Origin: JASFEQ01 sp050122535
Lineage (GTDB): Bacteria > Desulfobacterota > DSM-4660 > Desulfatiglandales > HGW-15
Assembly: GCA_050122535.1 (NCBI GenBank)
Contig: JASFIT010000050.1
Span: 1-17,172, forward strand
Direction: 5' to 3'
DNA: 17,172 nt
Of the stretch, positions 1-7,231 are shown one piece after another. Position numbers and translations under genes: made by a program. The notes under the pieces are model-generated. The model saw nothing but the letters and a program-made list of their open reading frames with translations. It was not told the DNA's origin and searched no databases. The stretch's first letter is position 1. Every line of letters starts with the position of its first letter.

Positions 1-1
1 A

Positions 2-154
2 AATCGCATATTGCCCTTGGTGAAGAGACAGCAACTCCATGCTGAAACCCTGGGTTTTGTTCATCCTGAGTCTGGGAAATATTGTGAATTCAAAGCACCC
101 CTGCCTGATGACATGAACAGTATCCTAAAAGCTTTGAGGCAAATGGATCTTTAG
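2..154 (+). CDS. RluD/RluA-type 23S rRNA pseudouridine synthase, C-terminal end (5' cut by window)
   Basis: Fifty codons remain in frame before the TAG at 152-154. They read RQQLHAETLGFVHPESGKY, then EFKAPLPDDM and ILKALRQ. This is the typical C-terminus of RluD-family uridine-to-pseudouridine isomerases: an R-Q-x-L-H-A block, the L-G-F-x-H-P turn, and the final F-x-A-P-L-P-x-D-M segment. The catalytic HRLD region would lie upstream, outside the window. The family modifies 23S rRNA in the cytoplasm. RluD rather than another RluA paralogue cannot be settled from the tail alone, so no symbol is given. The gene reads toward rho but is separated from it by 764 bases, so it probably ends a separate transcription unit. 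Confidence 0.8.
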   Translation, partial: NRILPLVKRQQLHAETLGFVHPESGKYCEFKAPLPDDMNSILKALRQMDL

Positions 155-223
155 TGCAACAGGGATCTGAATTCACGCTTTAATTTGGCTATTAAGACTG
201 AAATGTGTGGGTTATGCCGCATT

Positions 224-435
224 CCTGATCACCAGCAAGGTATTAGATGTAAGGCGCCGAGGAGCGACGACTGAGGCGTATGGAATAATACGCCGCTAGC
301 CTGCACCCGCGAAGCCTGCACCCGCGAAGGCAGGTGGCGGGGGGGGAGGAGCGATTGAAGGCAACGCGGCCCTTCGGCTTTGCTCAGGGCCATGAGCCTG
401 TCGAATGGCAGATGATACCTTGATGGCGGATCAGG
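224..435. repeat. Long palindromic intergenic repeat, family 1, copy 1
   Basis: The outer arms CCTGATCACCAGCAAGGTAT (224-243) and ATACCTTG followed by ATGGCGGATCAGG (415-435) are imperfect inverted repeats. The inside contains, in reverse orientation, the core shared with the copies at 8943-9174 and 16821-16972: GCGGCGTA, about 8-10 variable bases, TACGCCTCA. No open reading frame with protein-like sequence lies inside. Function is unknown; elements like this are non-coding and may fold in RNA or as a cruciform. Confidence 0.65.
299..328. repeat. Two tandem 15-base units inside the family 1 repeat
   Basis: GCCTGCACCCGCGAA occurs twice back to back (299-313 and 314-328), followed by GGCAGGTGGCGG, which can pair with the GCCTGC part. 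This looks like a small insertion or slippage duplication within the longer palindrome. Confidence 0.7.
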
Positions 436-559
436 AGGGATAAAAAGGCTTGACAAGAGGTAATATTCGCTTATATCCTTTACAGGTTAGACATCTTCCT
501 GCCCCTTAGAGCATTTCGGTATAGACCGGATACCATGATCAACTCCAAAGTTAATCTGC

Positions 560-875
560 TGCGCTATCATATTTAATTCATCTAAAAGGGTTTGCAAGGT
601 TGATCTGAATGTCTCCCCAGGGAGTATACCGAAAATCTTATGACTTCCCTCAATCCCGAGAGGTGCCTAAGCTCTGGAGCGGGATCAACTGCATGAAATG
701 GCGAAATGCATTCCTCTCAAGCCGTAGAGGCTGGCGGTCCTATCCCCTCGACGAGTTGGGGTTAATCTTGTGAAGGATAGAGTCCACTGCGGGAGTATGA
801 GTTGGAACCTTGAAAGAATACCCCTAGGTGCTCTGGTATGTAGACCTTATGGTTTTGTCCTCATGCGAGGATAAG
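560..875 (+). ncRNA. Structured non-coding stretch upstream of rho; possible group II intron domain I remnant
   Basis: No protein-like frame is present. The sequence holds several adjacent hairpins: CCTCT/AGAGG around 714-730, CTATCC (742-747) pairing with GGATAG (775-780), CTCGACGAG inside that stem, and CCTC-ATGC-GAGG near 860-871. The run of short junction motifs (for example CCTCTCAAGCCG, TTGGGGTTAATC, GGGAGTATGAGTTGGAACC) resembles, from memory, domain I of bacterial group II introns. I see neither a reverse transcriptase nor a domain V hairpin, so it would be a 5' fragment. The alternative is a structured 5' leader of the rho transcript. The boundaries are approximate. Confidence 0.35.
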
Positions 876-918
876 TCGGGTATTTTTCTACTATGTTAAT
901 AAGAATGGAGATTGGATT

Positions 919-2166
919 ATGAATCTGGTGGAACTCAAAAAAATGAAAATAAGCGAACTGACCACCATGGCCAAAGACTTTAGCATCGAGGGGGCTACAG
1001 GCATGCCCAAGCAGGAGCTCATATTTTCGCTACTCCAGGCCCACTCTGATCAAAACGGCCTCATATACGGTGAGGGCGTCTTGGAAATCCTGCCCGATGG
1101 ATTCGGCTTTCTTAGGGCCACGGATTCCAATTACCTCCCAGGTCCCGATGATATCTACATATCCCCGTCGCAAATTCGGCGTTTCAACCTAAGGACCGGT
1201 GATACCATTTCTGGTCAGATTCGACCGCCTAAAGACACGGAGAGATATTTTGCCCTTCTGAAAGTGGAACAGGTGAACCATGAGGATCCCGAAATCTCTC
1301 GTGAGAAGATCCTATTCGATAACCTAACCCCCCTCTACCCTGATGAAAGGGTCGACCTGGAGACCGCTTCGGACAATTATTCATCCAGGATTATGGACCT
1401 GATGACCCCTTTGGGCAAAGGTCAACGTGGACTCATCGTCGCCCCGCCAAGGACGGGGAAGACCATGTTGCTCCAGAACATTGCGAACAGTGTCACGGCC
1501 AATGATCCGAGTATTCACAAAATAGTCCTCCTCATAGATGAGAGGCCAGAAGAGGTCACCGACATGCAACGATCTGTAGAGGCTGAGGTGATCAGTTCCA
1601 CCTTTGATGAGCAGCCTCAGAGGCACGTGCAGGTGGCAGAGATGGTCATTGAGAAATCAAAAAGGCTGGTAGAACACAAGCGGGATGTCCTTATCCTTCT
1701 CGACAGCATTACGAGATTGGCCAGAGCCTATAATGCGGTCGTACCGCCAAGCGGCAAAATCCTCTCAGGCGGCCTTGACTCCAATGCCCTGCATAAACCT
1801 AAACGCTTTTTTGGGGCAGCCAGAAACATTGAGGAAGGGGGGAGCCTTACCATTATTGCCACCGCTCTGGTTGATACGGGGAGCAGGATGGATGAAGTGA
1901 TTTTTGAGGAATTCAAGGGAACCGGAAACATGGAGATTCACCTGGACAGGAAGCTGACCGATAGGCGCGTGTTTCCATCCATGGATATCAATCGGTCCGG
2001 GACGAGAAAAGAGGAACTCCTTGTGCCTGAAGGGGTGTTGAATCGTATCTGGATACTCCGAAAGCTCCTGGCCCCCTTGACTCCCGTTGATAGCATGGAG
2101 TTTTTGCTGGACAAAATTAAAGGAACAAAGAATAATAAAGCTTTTTTGGAATCTATGAGTGAATAA
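919..2166 (+). CDS. rho: Transcription termination factor Rho
   Basis: The product is a hexameric RNA-dependent ATPase/translocase that ends transcription of untranslated RNA. At 415 residues it has the usual length. The N-terminal Rho_N helical domain covers about 1-45. The cold-shock-like RNA-binding domain covers about 48-118, with GFGFLR at 61-66. The RecA-type ATPase carries Walker A APPRTGKT (175-182), the catalytic DERPEEVTDM block (207-216), Walker B VLILLD (257-262) followed by SITRLARAYN, and the Q-loop region ILSGGLDSNALHKPKRFFGA (281-300). The R-loop region EEFKGTGNME is at 330-339. The ATG has a GGAG (907-910) eight bases upstream. It is the first gene of a forward cluster with rpmE, prfA and prmC. 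Nothing is missing or unusual in the protein. Confidence 0.98.
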   Translation: MNLVELKKMKISELTTMAKDFSIEGATGMPKQELIFSLLQAHSDQNGLIYGEGVLEILPDGFGFLRATDSNYLPGPDDIYISPSQIRRFNLRTGDTISGQIRPPKDTERYFALLKVEQVNHEDPEISREKILFDNLTPLYPDERVDLETASDNYSSRIMDLMTPLGKGQRGLIVAPPRTGKTMLLQNIANSVTANDPSIHKIVLLIDERPEEVTDMQRSVEAEVISSTFDEQPQRHVQVAEMVIEKSKRLVEHKRDVLILLDSITRLARAYNAVVPPSGKILSGGLDSNALHKPKRFFGAARNIEEGGSLTIIATALVDTGSRMDEVIFEEFKGTGNMEIHLDRKLTDRRVFPSMDINRSGTRKEELLVPEGVLNRIWILRKLLAPLTPVDSMEFLLDKIKGTKNNKAFLESMSE

Positions 2167-2216
2167 AATTGTTTCGCAGATAGAAGTGCTGAAAGCGATT
2201 TTATGGGGGAGGAGAA

Positions 2217-2462
2217 ATGAAAAAGGGAATCCATCCGGAATATCATAAAGCCATTGTCCACTGTGCCTGTGGTCATGAATTTGAGACAGGTTCCACCCTG
2301 AAAGAGATAAAGGTCGAGATCTGTTCCAAGTGTCATCCGTTTTTTACAGGAAAACAGAAATTGGTGGATTCGGCTGGCAAGGTGGAACGTTTCAGACGTA
2401 AATATGCAAAATTTAACAAAGGTCAGGCATCAACTGGTCAGAGTAAAAGCGCAGAAGATTAG
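2217..2462 (+). CDS. rpmE: 50S ribosomal protein L31, zinc-binding form
   Basis: This 81-residue protein starts MKKGIHPEYHK and carries the four-cysteine zinc site of the C+ type of L31: C16 and C18 in CACGH, C36 and C39 in CSKCHPFFTG. It binds the large ribosomal subunit at the bridge to the small subunit. The C-terminus is a basic, Ser/Gln-rich tail. The start follows a strong GGGGAGGAG (2207-2214). The gene lies 50 bases after rho and on the same strand, a common pairing, so co-transcription is likely. A zinc-independent paralogue, if present, is not in this window. Confidence 0.97.
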   Translation: MKKGIHPEYHKAIVHCACGHEFETGSTLKEIKVEICSKCHPFFTGKQKLVDSAGKVERFRRKYAKFNKGQASTGQSKSAED

Positions 2463-2710
2463 CATCTGAATACCCAAAACCTAAAGAAGTCCCACTCCAT
2501 AAGCTCCCCTCGGCGTTTCCCCTGAAAGACACAGTCCCTGAGCGGATCAAAATAGCAATCCAAATAGCCTACGATTGCCTTCGACGGCAAGGGATTACGC
2601 CTGGGCATGGTCAGAGGAGTTGCCTATCAGAGGATCGACCGACGAGATGATCTGATTTGCCCTGGATAGGGGCGCGCTCATCAGAGGAAAAGTCCAAAGG
2701 TTATATGCTC
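2463..2710. other. Non-coding gap between rpmE and prfA
   Basis: These 248 bases have no frame with protein-like sequence. In some relatives a DUF1385 membrane protein gene sits between rpmE and prfA; I see no trace of it here. No clear terminator or promoter stands out, so read-through from rpmE into prfA is possible. Confidence 0.5.
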
Positions 2711-3799
2711 ATGTTTGCCAAAGTTGAGGAGATCGAGAAACGTTTCGACGAGTTGGAGAATGAACTGGCTCGTCCTGAAATCATCCGGGATCAAAAAACC
2801 TACCAGAGGTATCTAAAAGAACACAGTCGCTTATCTTCTATCGTGCATACGTATAGGAGTTATAGGACGGTAAAGGATGAAATCGAAAACAATCGTCCTC
2901 TCATGAGTGACCCTGATCCGGAAATGAGAAAGCTGGCCCGAGAAGAGAATGATACACTCAAGTCGAATCTTTCCGAATTGGAGAAGGAGCTCAAATTGCT
3001 GCTCCTTCCACAGGATCCAAATGATGAGAAAAACGTTATCCTGGAAATAAGGGCTGGCACAGGTGGGGAAGAGGCGGCTCTTTTTGGGGCAGATCTTTTT
3101 AGGGCTTATACAAGATATGCCGAGCTAAAAGGATGGAAAACGGAAATCCTTAGCCAAAACATTACGGGCAAGGGTGGATTCAAGGAGGTGATTCTCCTTG
3201 TAGAGGGTCAAAAGGTTTACAGCCGTCTCAAGCATGAGAGTGGTGTGCACCGCGTGCAGAGGGTCCCTGAAACTGAAGCACAAGGTCGGATACACACATC
3301 TGCAGTTACGGTTGCCGTGCTTCCTGAAGCGGAGGAGGTGGATGTGGAGATTGACCAGGAGGATCTCCGTATCGATGTCTTCCGGGCATCTGGACATGGA
3401 GGCCAGCATGTGAATGTGACCGATTCTGCGGTTCGAATCACGCATCTGCCCACCGGCCTTGTCGTGAGCTGCCAGGACGAGAAATCACAGCACAAGAACA
3501 AGGCAAAGGCCATGAAGGTCCTCAGATCCAGACTCCTGGACATGCAACTGGCTGAACAACAATCAAAAATCTCAGAAGAACGCAGGAGCATGGTCGGTTC
3601 AGGAGACAGAAGCGAAAAGATAAGGACCTATAATTTTCCTCAAAGCAGGGTGACAGATCACCGAATCGGTAAAACCTTGCATAGACTTGAAGATATCTTG
3701 CAGGGGCGGCTGGACATGTTCATTGACCCGCTAATCACCCATTTCCAGGCCGAGGCCCTAAAGGGGGAAAAATCTTTCCAAAATGATCACAATCAGTGA
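2711..3799 (+). CDS. prfA: Peptide chain release factor 1 (RF1)
   Basis: RF1 reads UAA and UAG in the ribosomal A site and triggers hydrolysis of peptidyl-tRNA. From the chosen start MFAKVEEIEKRF the protein has 362 residues, the usual length. The helical N-terminal domain covers about 1-100. The codon-recognition P-x-T motif is PET at 186-188 (RVPETEAQGRIHTSA), and the catalytic GGQ is at 230-232 in SGHGGQHVN. ITHLPTGLVVSCQDEKSQHK and the C-terminal YNFPQSRVTDHRIG block follow. The ATG at 2711 has AAAGG (2696-2700) ten bases upstream. An ATG at 2705 adds two residues and a TTG at 2657 adds 18, but the extra residues do not look like family sequence. The P-x-T motif separates it from RF2. prmC follows 52 bases on. 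Confidence 0.97.
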   Translation: MFAKVEEIEKRFDELENELARPEIIRDQKTYQRYLKEHSRLSSIVHTYRSYRTVKDEIENNRPLMSDPDPEMRKLAREENDTLKSNLSELEKELKLLLLPQDPNDEKNVILEIRAGTGGEEAALFGADLFRAYTRYAELKGWKTEILSQNITGKGGFKEVILLVEGQKVYSRLKHESGVHRVQRVPETEAQGRIHTSAVTVAVLPEAEEVDVEIDQEDLRIDVFRASGHGGQHVNVTDSAVRITHLPTGLVVSCQDEKSQHKNKAKAMKVLRSRLLDMQLAEQQSKISEERRSMVGSGDRSEKIRTYNFPQSRVTDHRIGKTLHRLEDILQGRLDMFIDPLITHFQAEALKGEKSFQNDHNQ

Positions 3800-3851
3800 C
3801 GGGATGGCTTAAAGGCCTGATAAGCCGTCGCTATTGTAGAATTGGACTGCC

Positions 3852-4736
3852 GTGCTTCAGAAATCCTGGACTATAAGAGAACTCCTGAAGGTCACAACAG
3901 AATATCTGGAAAAGAAGGAGATTGAGAGCCCTCGACTGAGTGCCGAAATTCTCTTAGCCCATCAATTAAACATCGACCGCGTAAAACTATACCTTAACTT
4001 TGATCAACCTCTTCATGAGAAGGAAGTCGCAGGATATCGCTCACTCATCAAAAGGCGGCTCAACAGAGAACCCCTTCAGTATATCACGGGCGTGCAGGAG
4101 TTTTGGTCGCTTGATTTCATGGTGGGCCCACCGGTCATGGTCCCCAGGCCAGAAACCGAACTCCTGGTAGAGCATGCGCTCGCTTTGTGCCGCAGAAATA
4201 AGTTGGCCCAAAGGGAGGGTGCGAGAATTCTTGATTTGGGAACGGGATGTGGAGCTCTTGCTGTAGCTCTTGCTCGAGAGCTTGAAGGAGTCGCCGTGTG
4301 GGCCAGTGACGTCTCCCAGGAGGCATTAGACATTGCCAGACGGAATGCAGAAGAGCACGGGGTAGAAGAGAGGATCCAATTCGTACTCAGTGACCTGTGG
4401 CAGGGCTTTTCGCTTCAGGAACTTACCTTTGACATCATTGTATCCAATCCTCCTTATATAAGCTCTGAAGCCATGGATTCCCTTCCTCCAGAAGTGAAAG
4501 ACCATGAACCGAGGCAGGCACTTGATGGTGGTGAGGAAGGGATGGTTTACATTAGACACATCATTGAGCAGGCACCGAAGCACCTGACTCCGGGTGGGTG
4601 GATATTATTGGAAATGGACCCGGAACAGACCACTAAATCCTTGAAACTGATTGAAGCGACCAATCATTACAGGGAGAAGTGCCGACTCAAGGACTACAGC
4701 CGTCATTACAGGGTGGTTATGGCTCAGAGAATTTAG
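3852..4736 (+). CDS. prmC: Release factor glutamine-N5 methyltransferase PrmC (HemK)
   Basis: The enzyme uses S-adenosylmethionine to methylate the glutamine of the GGQ motif of RF1 and RF2, so its place right after prfA makes functional sense. The protein has 294 residues. An N-terminal helical substrate-binding domain (about 1-85, WTIRELLK to QYITGVQEFW) is followed by a Rossmann-fold methyltransferase domain. The AdoMet loop is DLGTGCGALAVAL (128-140), the acidic residue ending strand 2 is in ASDVS (151-155), and the signature NPPY is at 199-202. The start is a GTG at 3852 with no good ribosome-binding site. The N-terminus nevertheless matches the family, so this start is kept with modest certainty. 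Confidence 0.95.
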   Translation: MLQKSWTIRELLKVTTEYLEKKEIESPRLSAEILLAHQLNIDRVKLYLNFDQPLHEKEVAGYRSLIKRRLNREPLQYITGVQEFWSLDFMVGPPVMVPRPETELLVEHALALCRRNKLAQREGARILDLGTGCGALAVALARELEGVAVWASDVSQEALDIARRNAEEHGVEERIQFVLSDLWQGFSLQELTFDIIVSNPPYISSEAMDSLPPEVKDHEPRQALDGGEEGMVYIRHIIEQAPKHLTPGGWILLEMDPEQTTKSLKLIEATNHYREKCRLKDYSRHYRVVMAQRI

Positions 4737-4913
4737 AGAGCCAAGCCCTGACCCCTACTGCTCTGACACCTGCCCCAGGGACGAGGCTCATTCAGTGAGA
4801 CCTAGAAACCCACTCCCTATAAGTATGATCATGTCGGACCGGCTATGCCGGCCCCAAATGGGTCTGGCCTGAAGGCCGAGTTCGGATTGATTGACAAATC
4901 CCCATCAGATCCC
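4737..4913. other. Non-coding start of the gap between prmC and the convergent permease
   Basis: No gene is visible in these 177 bases. Short hairpins occur: CCGG-CTAT-GCCGG near 4840-4852 and GGCC-TGAA-GGCC near 4867-4878. They may help end transcription coming from prmC, but no T-run follows them. Confidence 0.4.
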
Positions 4914-4917
4914 CCCG

Positions 4918-4950
4918 CCCGCCTCGCCTGAGGGCGAAGCCGATGGCGGG
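4918..4950. repeat. Small nested palindrome with a GGCGAAGCCGA core
   Basis: CCCGCC (4918-4923) and GGCGGG (4945-4950) enclose TCGCC-TGAG-GGCGA and AGCCGA. The inner TCGC...GGCGAAGCCGA arrangement is shared with the small palindrome at 8987-9036, although the outer arms differ. Confidence 0.5.
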
Positions 4951-4978
4951 CAGGCCTCCATCCCCCTTGACCAAGAGG

Positions 4979-5134
4979 CTGTGTCGCAATTCCACAAAAC
5001 TGTCATTCCGGGCGAGCAGAATGATGTTGAGCGAGACCCGGAATCCAGGAAACTCGCGGGAAATCAAGTCATTCTGGATCCCGGCTCGCGTCCCGCTCCG
5101 CGGGATTTGGCCGGGATGACGGATTGCGACACAG
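4979..5134. repeat. Palindromic intergenic repeat, family 2, copy 1
   Basis: The terminal arms CTGTGTCGCAAT (4979-4990) and ATTGCGACACAG (5123-5134) are perfect 12-base inverted repeats. The inside includes CACAAAACTGTCATTCCGGG, CCGGAATCCAGG and ATTCTGGATCCCGGC, which pair with each other. The same internal sequence recurs at 9254-9399. It lies between the convergent prmC and permease genes and encodes nothing recognisable. Confidence 0.75.
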
Positions 5135-5191
5135 TCTACAAAGGGGGAGCAATGGGTTGCCTTATTACGATGATGAGGGGATCCCTTAGCA

Positions 5192-5225
5192 CCCCCCTTT
5201 GAAAAGGGGGGCAGGGGGGATTTTT
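5192..5225 (+). terminator. G/C-run hairpin with following T-run; possible terminator for prmC
   Basis: CCCCCCTTT (5192-5200) pairs with AAAAGGGGGG (5202-5211), then CAGGGGGGA and a TTTTT run (5221-5225). The nine bases between stem and T-run make it an imperfect intrinsic terminator. The motif also resembles an intergenic repeat that I recall from related genomes, so its role is uncertain. Confidence 0.35.
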
Positions 5226-5249
5226 ATAGGGGCCTGGATTGCTGGCTGT

Positions 5250-6422
5250 CTAGCCGATTAAGCCTCCATAGCACATGCCTGCAGCAGTGGAGAGCAAAAC
5301 AATGATAATGCAAAAGGCGGCTGTTTTCTTGAGCCCCAGGACGCTGCCTAAGACGAGGAGGTTGGGGAGGGAGAGGGCAGGTCCAGCCAACAGGAGAGCC
5401 AATGCAGGGCCTTTCCCCATGCCGGATCCAAGCAGGCCCTGGAGGATGGGGACTTCTGTCAAAGTGGCAAAATACATGAACGCCCCGGCAAGTGATGCGA
5501 TCAAGTTGGCGCCTATGGTGTTCCCGCCCACCAGACTCTGGATGTATTGTTCCGGAATCAGGGCAGAGTGCCCTGGTCGACCCAGCATAAAACCGGCCAC
5601 GATTATTCCCGCCCCCAAGAGGGGAAAGATCTGTTTCATAAACCCCCAGGTGGAGTCCATCCAAACATGGATCTCATTGCGGGTGAACCAGCACTTGAGC
5701 ATAGCGGCAAGCACAACGAGGAGAAAGCCAGTAATGTACCACTTAGCAGCAAAAATGAGGGACCAAGATGGAGAAGAGCCTTGGCCGGGCGGGGCAAAGG
5801 CGGCAAAGATCAGGATCAAAACCATGGTCAGCATATAGAGTGAATTCTGAAGGAGCGTTCGTCCTTTCACATCCTCATCGGGAAGATATAGATGTCCAGC
5901 CGAACGGGCTGCATCATCTTTCCTAAAAATAAAGGCCATGAGAATCCCGCTAATAATAGCAAATAGGATCGCTCCTACAGCTCGGGCCAAGCCAAGTTGC
6001 CAGCCAAGTATCCGTGCTGTAAACACGATGGCAAGCACGTTGATGGCAGGACCGGAATAGAGAAAGGCCGTGGCAGGTCCAATGCCCGCCCCCCTTGTGT
6101 AGATGCCGGCAAAGAGCGGTAGTACCGTGCAGGAACAGACAGCGAGTACCGTCCCAGAGACCGAGGCGACCGAGTATGAAAGGATTTTGTTGGCAGAGGA
6201 CCCAAAATACTTGAGGACGGATGCCTGAGAGACAAATACCGCAATGGCCCCTGCAATGAAAAAGGCGGGAATCAAGCAGGTCAAAACATGTTCCCGCGCA
6301 TATTCCTGGAGCATCATAAGCGCCTCCACCAAGGATTGCTGGAGGACGGTGTGGTGCCAGGGTACAAAATAACACGCAGCAAATACGCCAAGAATCATTA
6401 AAAATTTATAACGTTCTTTCAC
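5250..6422 (-). CDS. COG0701/DUF318 permease (ArsP-like family), ArsR-linked
   Basis: This is a 390-residue polytopic inner-membrane protein with about eight to ten hydrophobic segments in two homologous halves. The family signature in the first half is CSCTVLPLFAGIYTRGAGIG (96-115), followed by ATAFLYSGPAINVLA; the second half has FATLTEVPILQG (318-329) and LLAGPALSLPN (344-354). The CSC pair (C96, C98) is the residue set expected to bind a thiophilic metal or metalloid. Members of the family include ArsP, which exports trivalent organoarsenicals, but the substrate here cannot be read from sequence. The start is GTG with AGGAG six bases upstream (6428-6432). It lies 51 bases after an ArsR gene on the same strand, so the two probably form an operon induced by the exported compound. 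Confidence 0.85.
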   Translation of the reverse strand: MKERYKFLMILGVFAACYFVPWHHTVLQQSLVEALMMLQEYAREHVLTCLIPAFFIAGAIAVFVSQASVLKYFGSSANKILSYSVASVSGTVLAVCSCTVLPLFAGIYTRGAGIGPATAFLYSGPAINVLAIVFTARILGWQLGLARAVGAILFAIISGILMAFIFRKDDAARSAGHLYLPDEDVKGRTLLQNSLYMLTMVLILIFAAFAPPGQGSSPSWSLIFAAKWYITGFLLVVLAAMLKCWFTRNEIHVWMDSTWGFMKQIFPLLGAGIIVAGFMLGRPGHSALIPEQYIQSLVGGNTIGANLIASLAGAFMYFATLTEVPILQGLLGSGMGKGPALALLLAGPALSLPNLLVLGSVLGLKKTAAFCIIIVLLSTAAGMCYGGLIG

Positions 6423-6473
6423 TTTGGCTCCTAGTCGTTCATTGGGTCGTTGACTTTGGGCTGGTTGGGCTGA

Positions 6474-6776
6474 TCAAATCGTAGGGAGAGCGGATCTGGA
6501 GCGAATGACCTCCAGGGCGCAATCGAAGAAGTTGATCACACAGGGCGTTTTTAGATGATAATAGACCTTGTTCGATTGCTTTCGATCCTCAAGAATACCA
6601 GCACCCTTGAGCACGGAGAGATGCTTGGAGACTGTGGACTGGTCCGCTCCCACCAGCTTGGTCAGATCGTAGACACAAAGATCTTTTTCTTTTAGGGCAT
6701 CTATGATTAGGAGACGGCTTTCGTGTGAGAGGGCTTTGGCCACCTGGGCCTTCATCTTGTATAGATTCAGAACCAT
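6474..6776 (-). CDS. ArsR/SmtB-family transcriptional repressor, controlling the COG0701 permease
   Basis: This is a 100-residue winged-helix repressor. The recognition helix region is DQSTVSKHLSVLKGAGILED (45-64) and the wing runs QSNKVYYHL (67-75). Where classical ArsR has CxC in helix alpha-3, this one has DLCVYDL: one cysteine (C34) is kept and the other is Tyr. C79 and C86 near the C-terminus could complete a metal(loid) site, so the sensing site looks non-canonical. The start was chosen from the promoter: TTGACA and TATATT at 6806-6834 cover the upstream ATG at 6824, so transcription must begin below it. ATG 6776 (MVLNLYKMKA) is the first usable start; 6755 is an alternative. The ribosome-binding site is weak in either case. 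Confidence 0.85.
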   Translation of the reverse strand: MVLNLYKMKAQVAKALSHESRLLIIDALKEKDLCVYDLTKLVGADQSTVSKHLSVLKGAGILEDRKQSNKVYYHLKTPCVINFFDCALEVIRSRSALPTI

Positions 6777-6800
6777 GATATCTACTCGGCATTTGCGTAA

Positions 6801-6834
6801 ATGGCAATATAGCCATAAAGCCAAATACTGTCAA
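6801..6834 (-). promoter_or_regulatory. Sigma-70 promoter with overlapping palindromic operator for the minus-strand arsR-permease unit
   Basis: Read on the minus strand: TTGACA (6829-6834), a 17-base spacer, then TATATT (6806-6811). A perfect inverted repeat ATGGC-N6-GCCAT (6801-6816) is centred on the -10 box. A repressor bound there would block RNA polymerase, which fits autoregulation by the ArsR just downstream. Confidence 0.75.
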
Positions 6835-6956
6835 GAAAAAAACCTGCTTATCCAGGATAAATTGGTCGTTCACTATACTGTTTGTTGAAGGAACTTGTGT
6901 GTTCGAGGATGAGACCACGCCCCTTTTCTCAAGGCCGCATCTACTGTGTGGGTGGG

Positions 6957-7042
6957 CAGTGACCCAATATTTTGCGGTTTGACAAAGTGACAGGAGACTC
7001 CCAGGAGCTCAGAGGCGCAAACCCCAAAATATTGGGTCACTG
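6957..7042. repeat. Long near-perfect inverted repeat between the two divergent efflux units
   Basis: CAGTGACCCAATATTTTG plus CGGTTTG (6957-6981) and its complement at 7018-7042 match at 24 of 25 positions, with a 36-base interior. No open reading frame lies inside. There is no T-run on either side to make it a normal terminator. It could be a miniature mobile element, a cruciform or a transcript-insulating hairpin. The whole gap (6835-7171) has no gene. Confidence 0.8.
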
Positions 7043-7130
7043 TGGGGCCCGGTGGAACTTTTTTTGAGATACGACCTTTCGTAAAGGGCCGTGGCTTCAT
7101 CCCGCTAGCCCCTATGAGGGGTGAGCAAAG

Positions 7131-7149
7131 CCGGGTCCTAAGGACCCGG
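7131..7149. terminator. Short perfect GC-rich hairpin just upstream of the plus-strand arsR promoter
   Basis: CCGGGTCC-TAA-GGACCCGG forms an 8-base-pair stem. A second small hairpin CCCCT-ATG-AGGGG precedes it (7109-7121). No long T-run follows, so a terminator role is uncertain; it could insulate the downstream promoter from upstream transcription. Confidence 0.35.
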
Positions 7150-7171
7150 GTAACTTATTTTGAATATTTCC

Positions 7172-7213
7172 TTGACAAAATGGATGATTTGTTTATACTT
7201 GAACATATGTTCA
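7172..7213 (+). promoter_or_regulatory. Sigma-70 promoter and ArsR/SmtB-type operator for the plus-strand arsR-SO_0444 unit
   Basis: TTGACA (7172-7177), a 16-base spacer and TATACT (7194-7199) give a strong promoter. Directly after the -10 box is the perfect 14-base palindrome TGAACATATGTTCA (7200-7213), covering the expected start of transcription. TGAA...TTCA half-sites are typical of SmtB/CzrA-like repressors, so this is most likely the autoregulatory operator. Confidence 0.85.
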
Positions 7214-7231
7214 GGTACTAAGGTAGTTATT

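Noticed and set aside
229..456. 75-codon minus-strand frame upstream of rho
   Set aside because: It falls within the palindromic repeat and the tandem duplication; the Pro/Ser-rich translation reflects repeat sequence.
2657..2710. TTG start for prfA adding 18 residues
   Set aside because: The added residues do not resemble RF1 and have no ribosome-binding site; ATG 2711 (or 2705) gives the usual length.
3125..3591. Minus-strand open frames across prfA
   Set aside because: They are antisense shadows of RF1, which keeps all its motifs in the plus frame; they are rich in Cys/Arg/Ser as expected for wrong-strand translation.
5275..5838. Plus-strand open frame of 187 codons inside the permease region
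   Set aside because: It lies entirely antisense to the COG0701 permease, whose family motifs are clear; its translation has no domain-like pattern.
6957..7042. Possible CRISPR or integron attachment site
   Set aside because: There is only one inverted pair, no regularly spaced direct repeats and no integrase or cas gene, so it is listed as an inverted repeat only.
7160..7231. TTG start for the plus-strand ArsR
   Set aside because: It lies upstream of the -35 box and its codons span promoter and operator, so it would not be transcribed.
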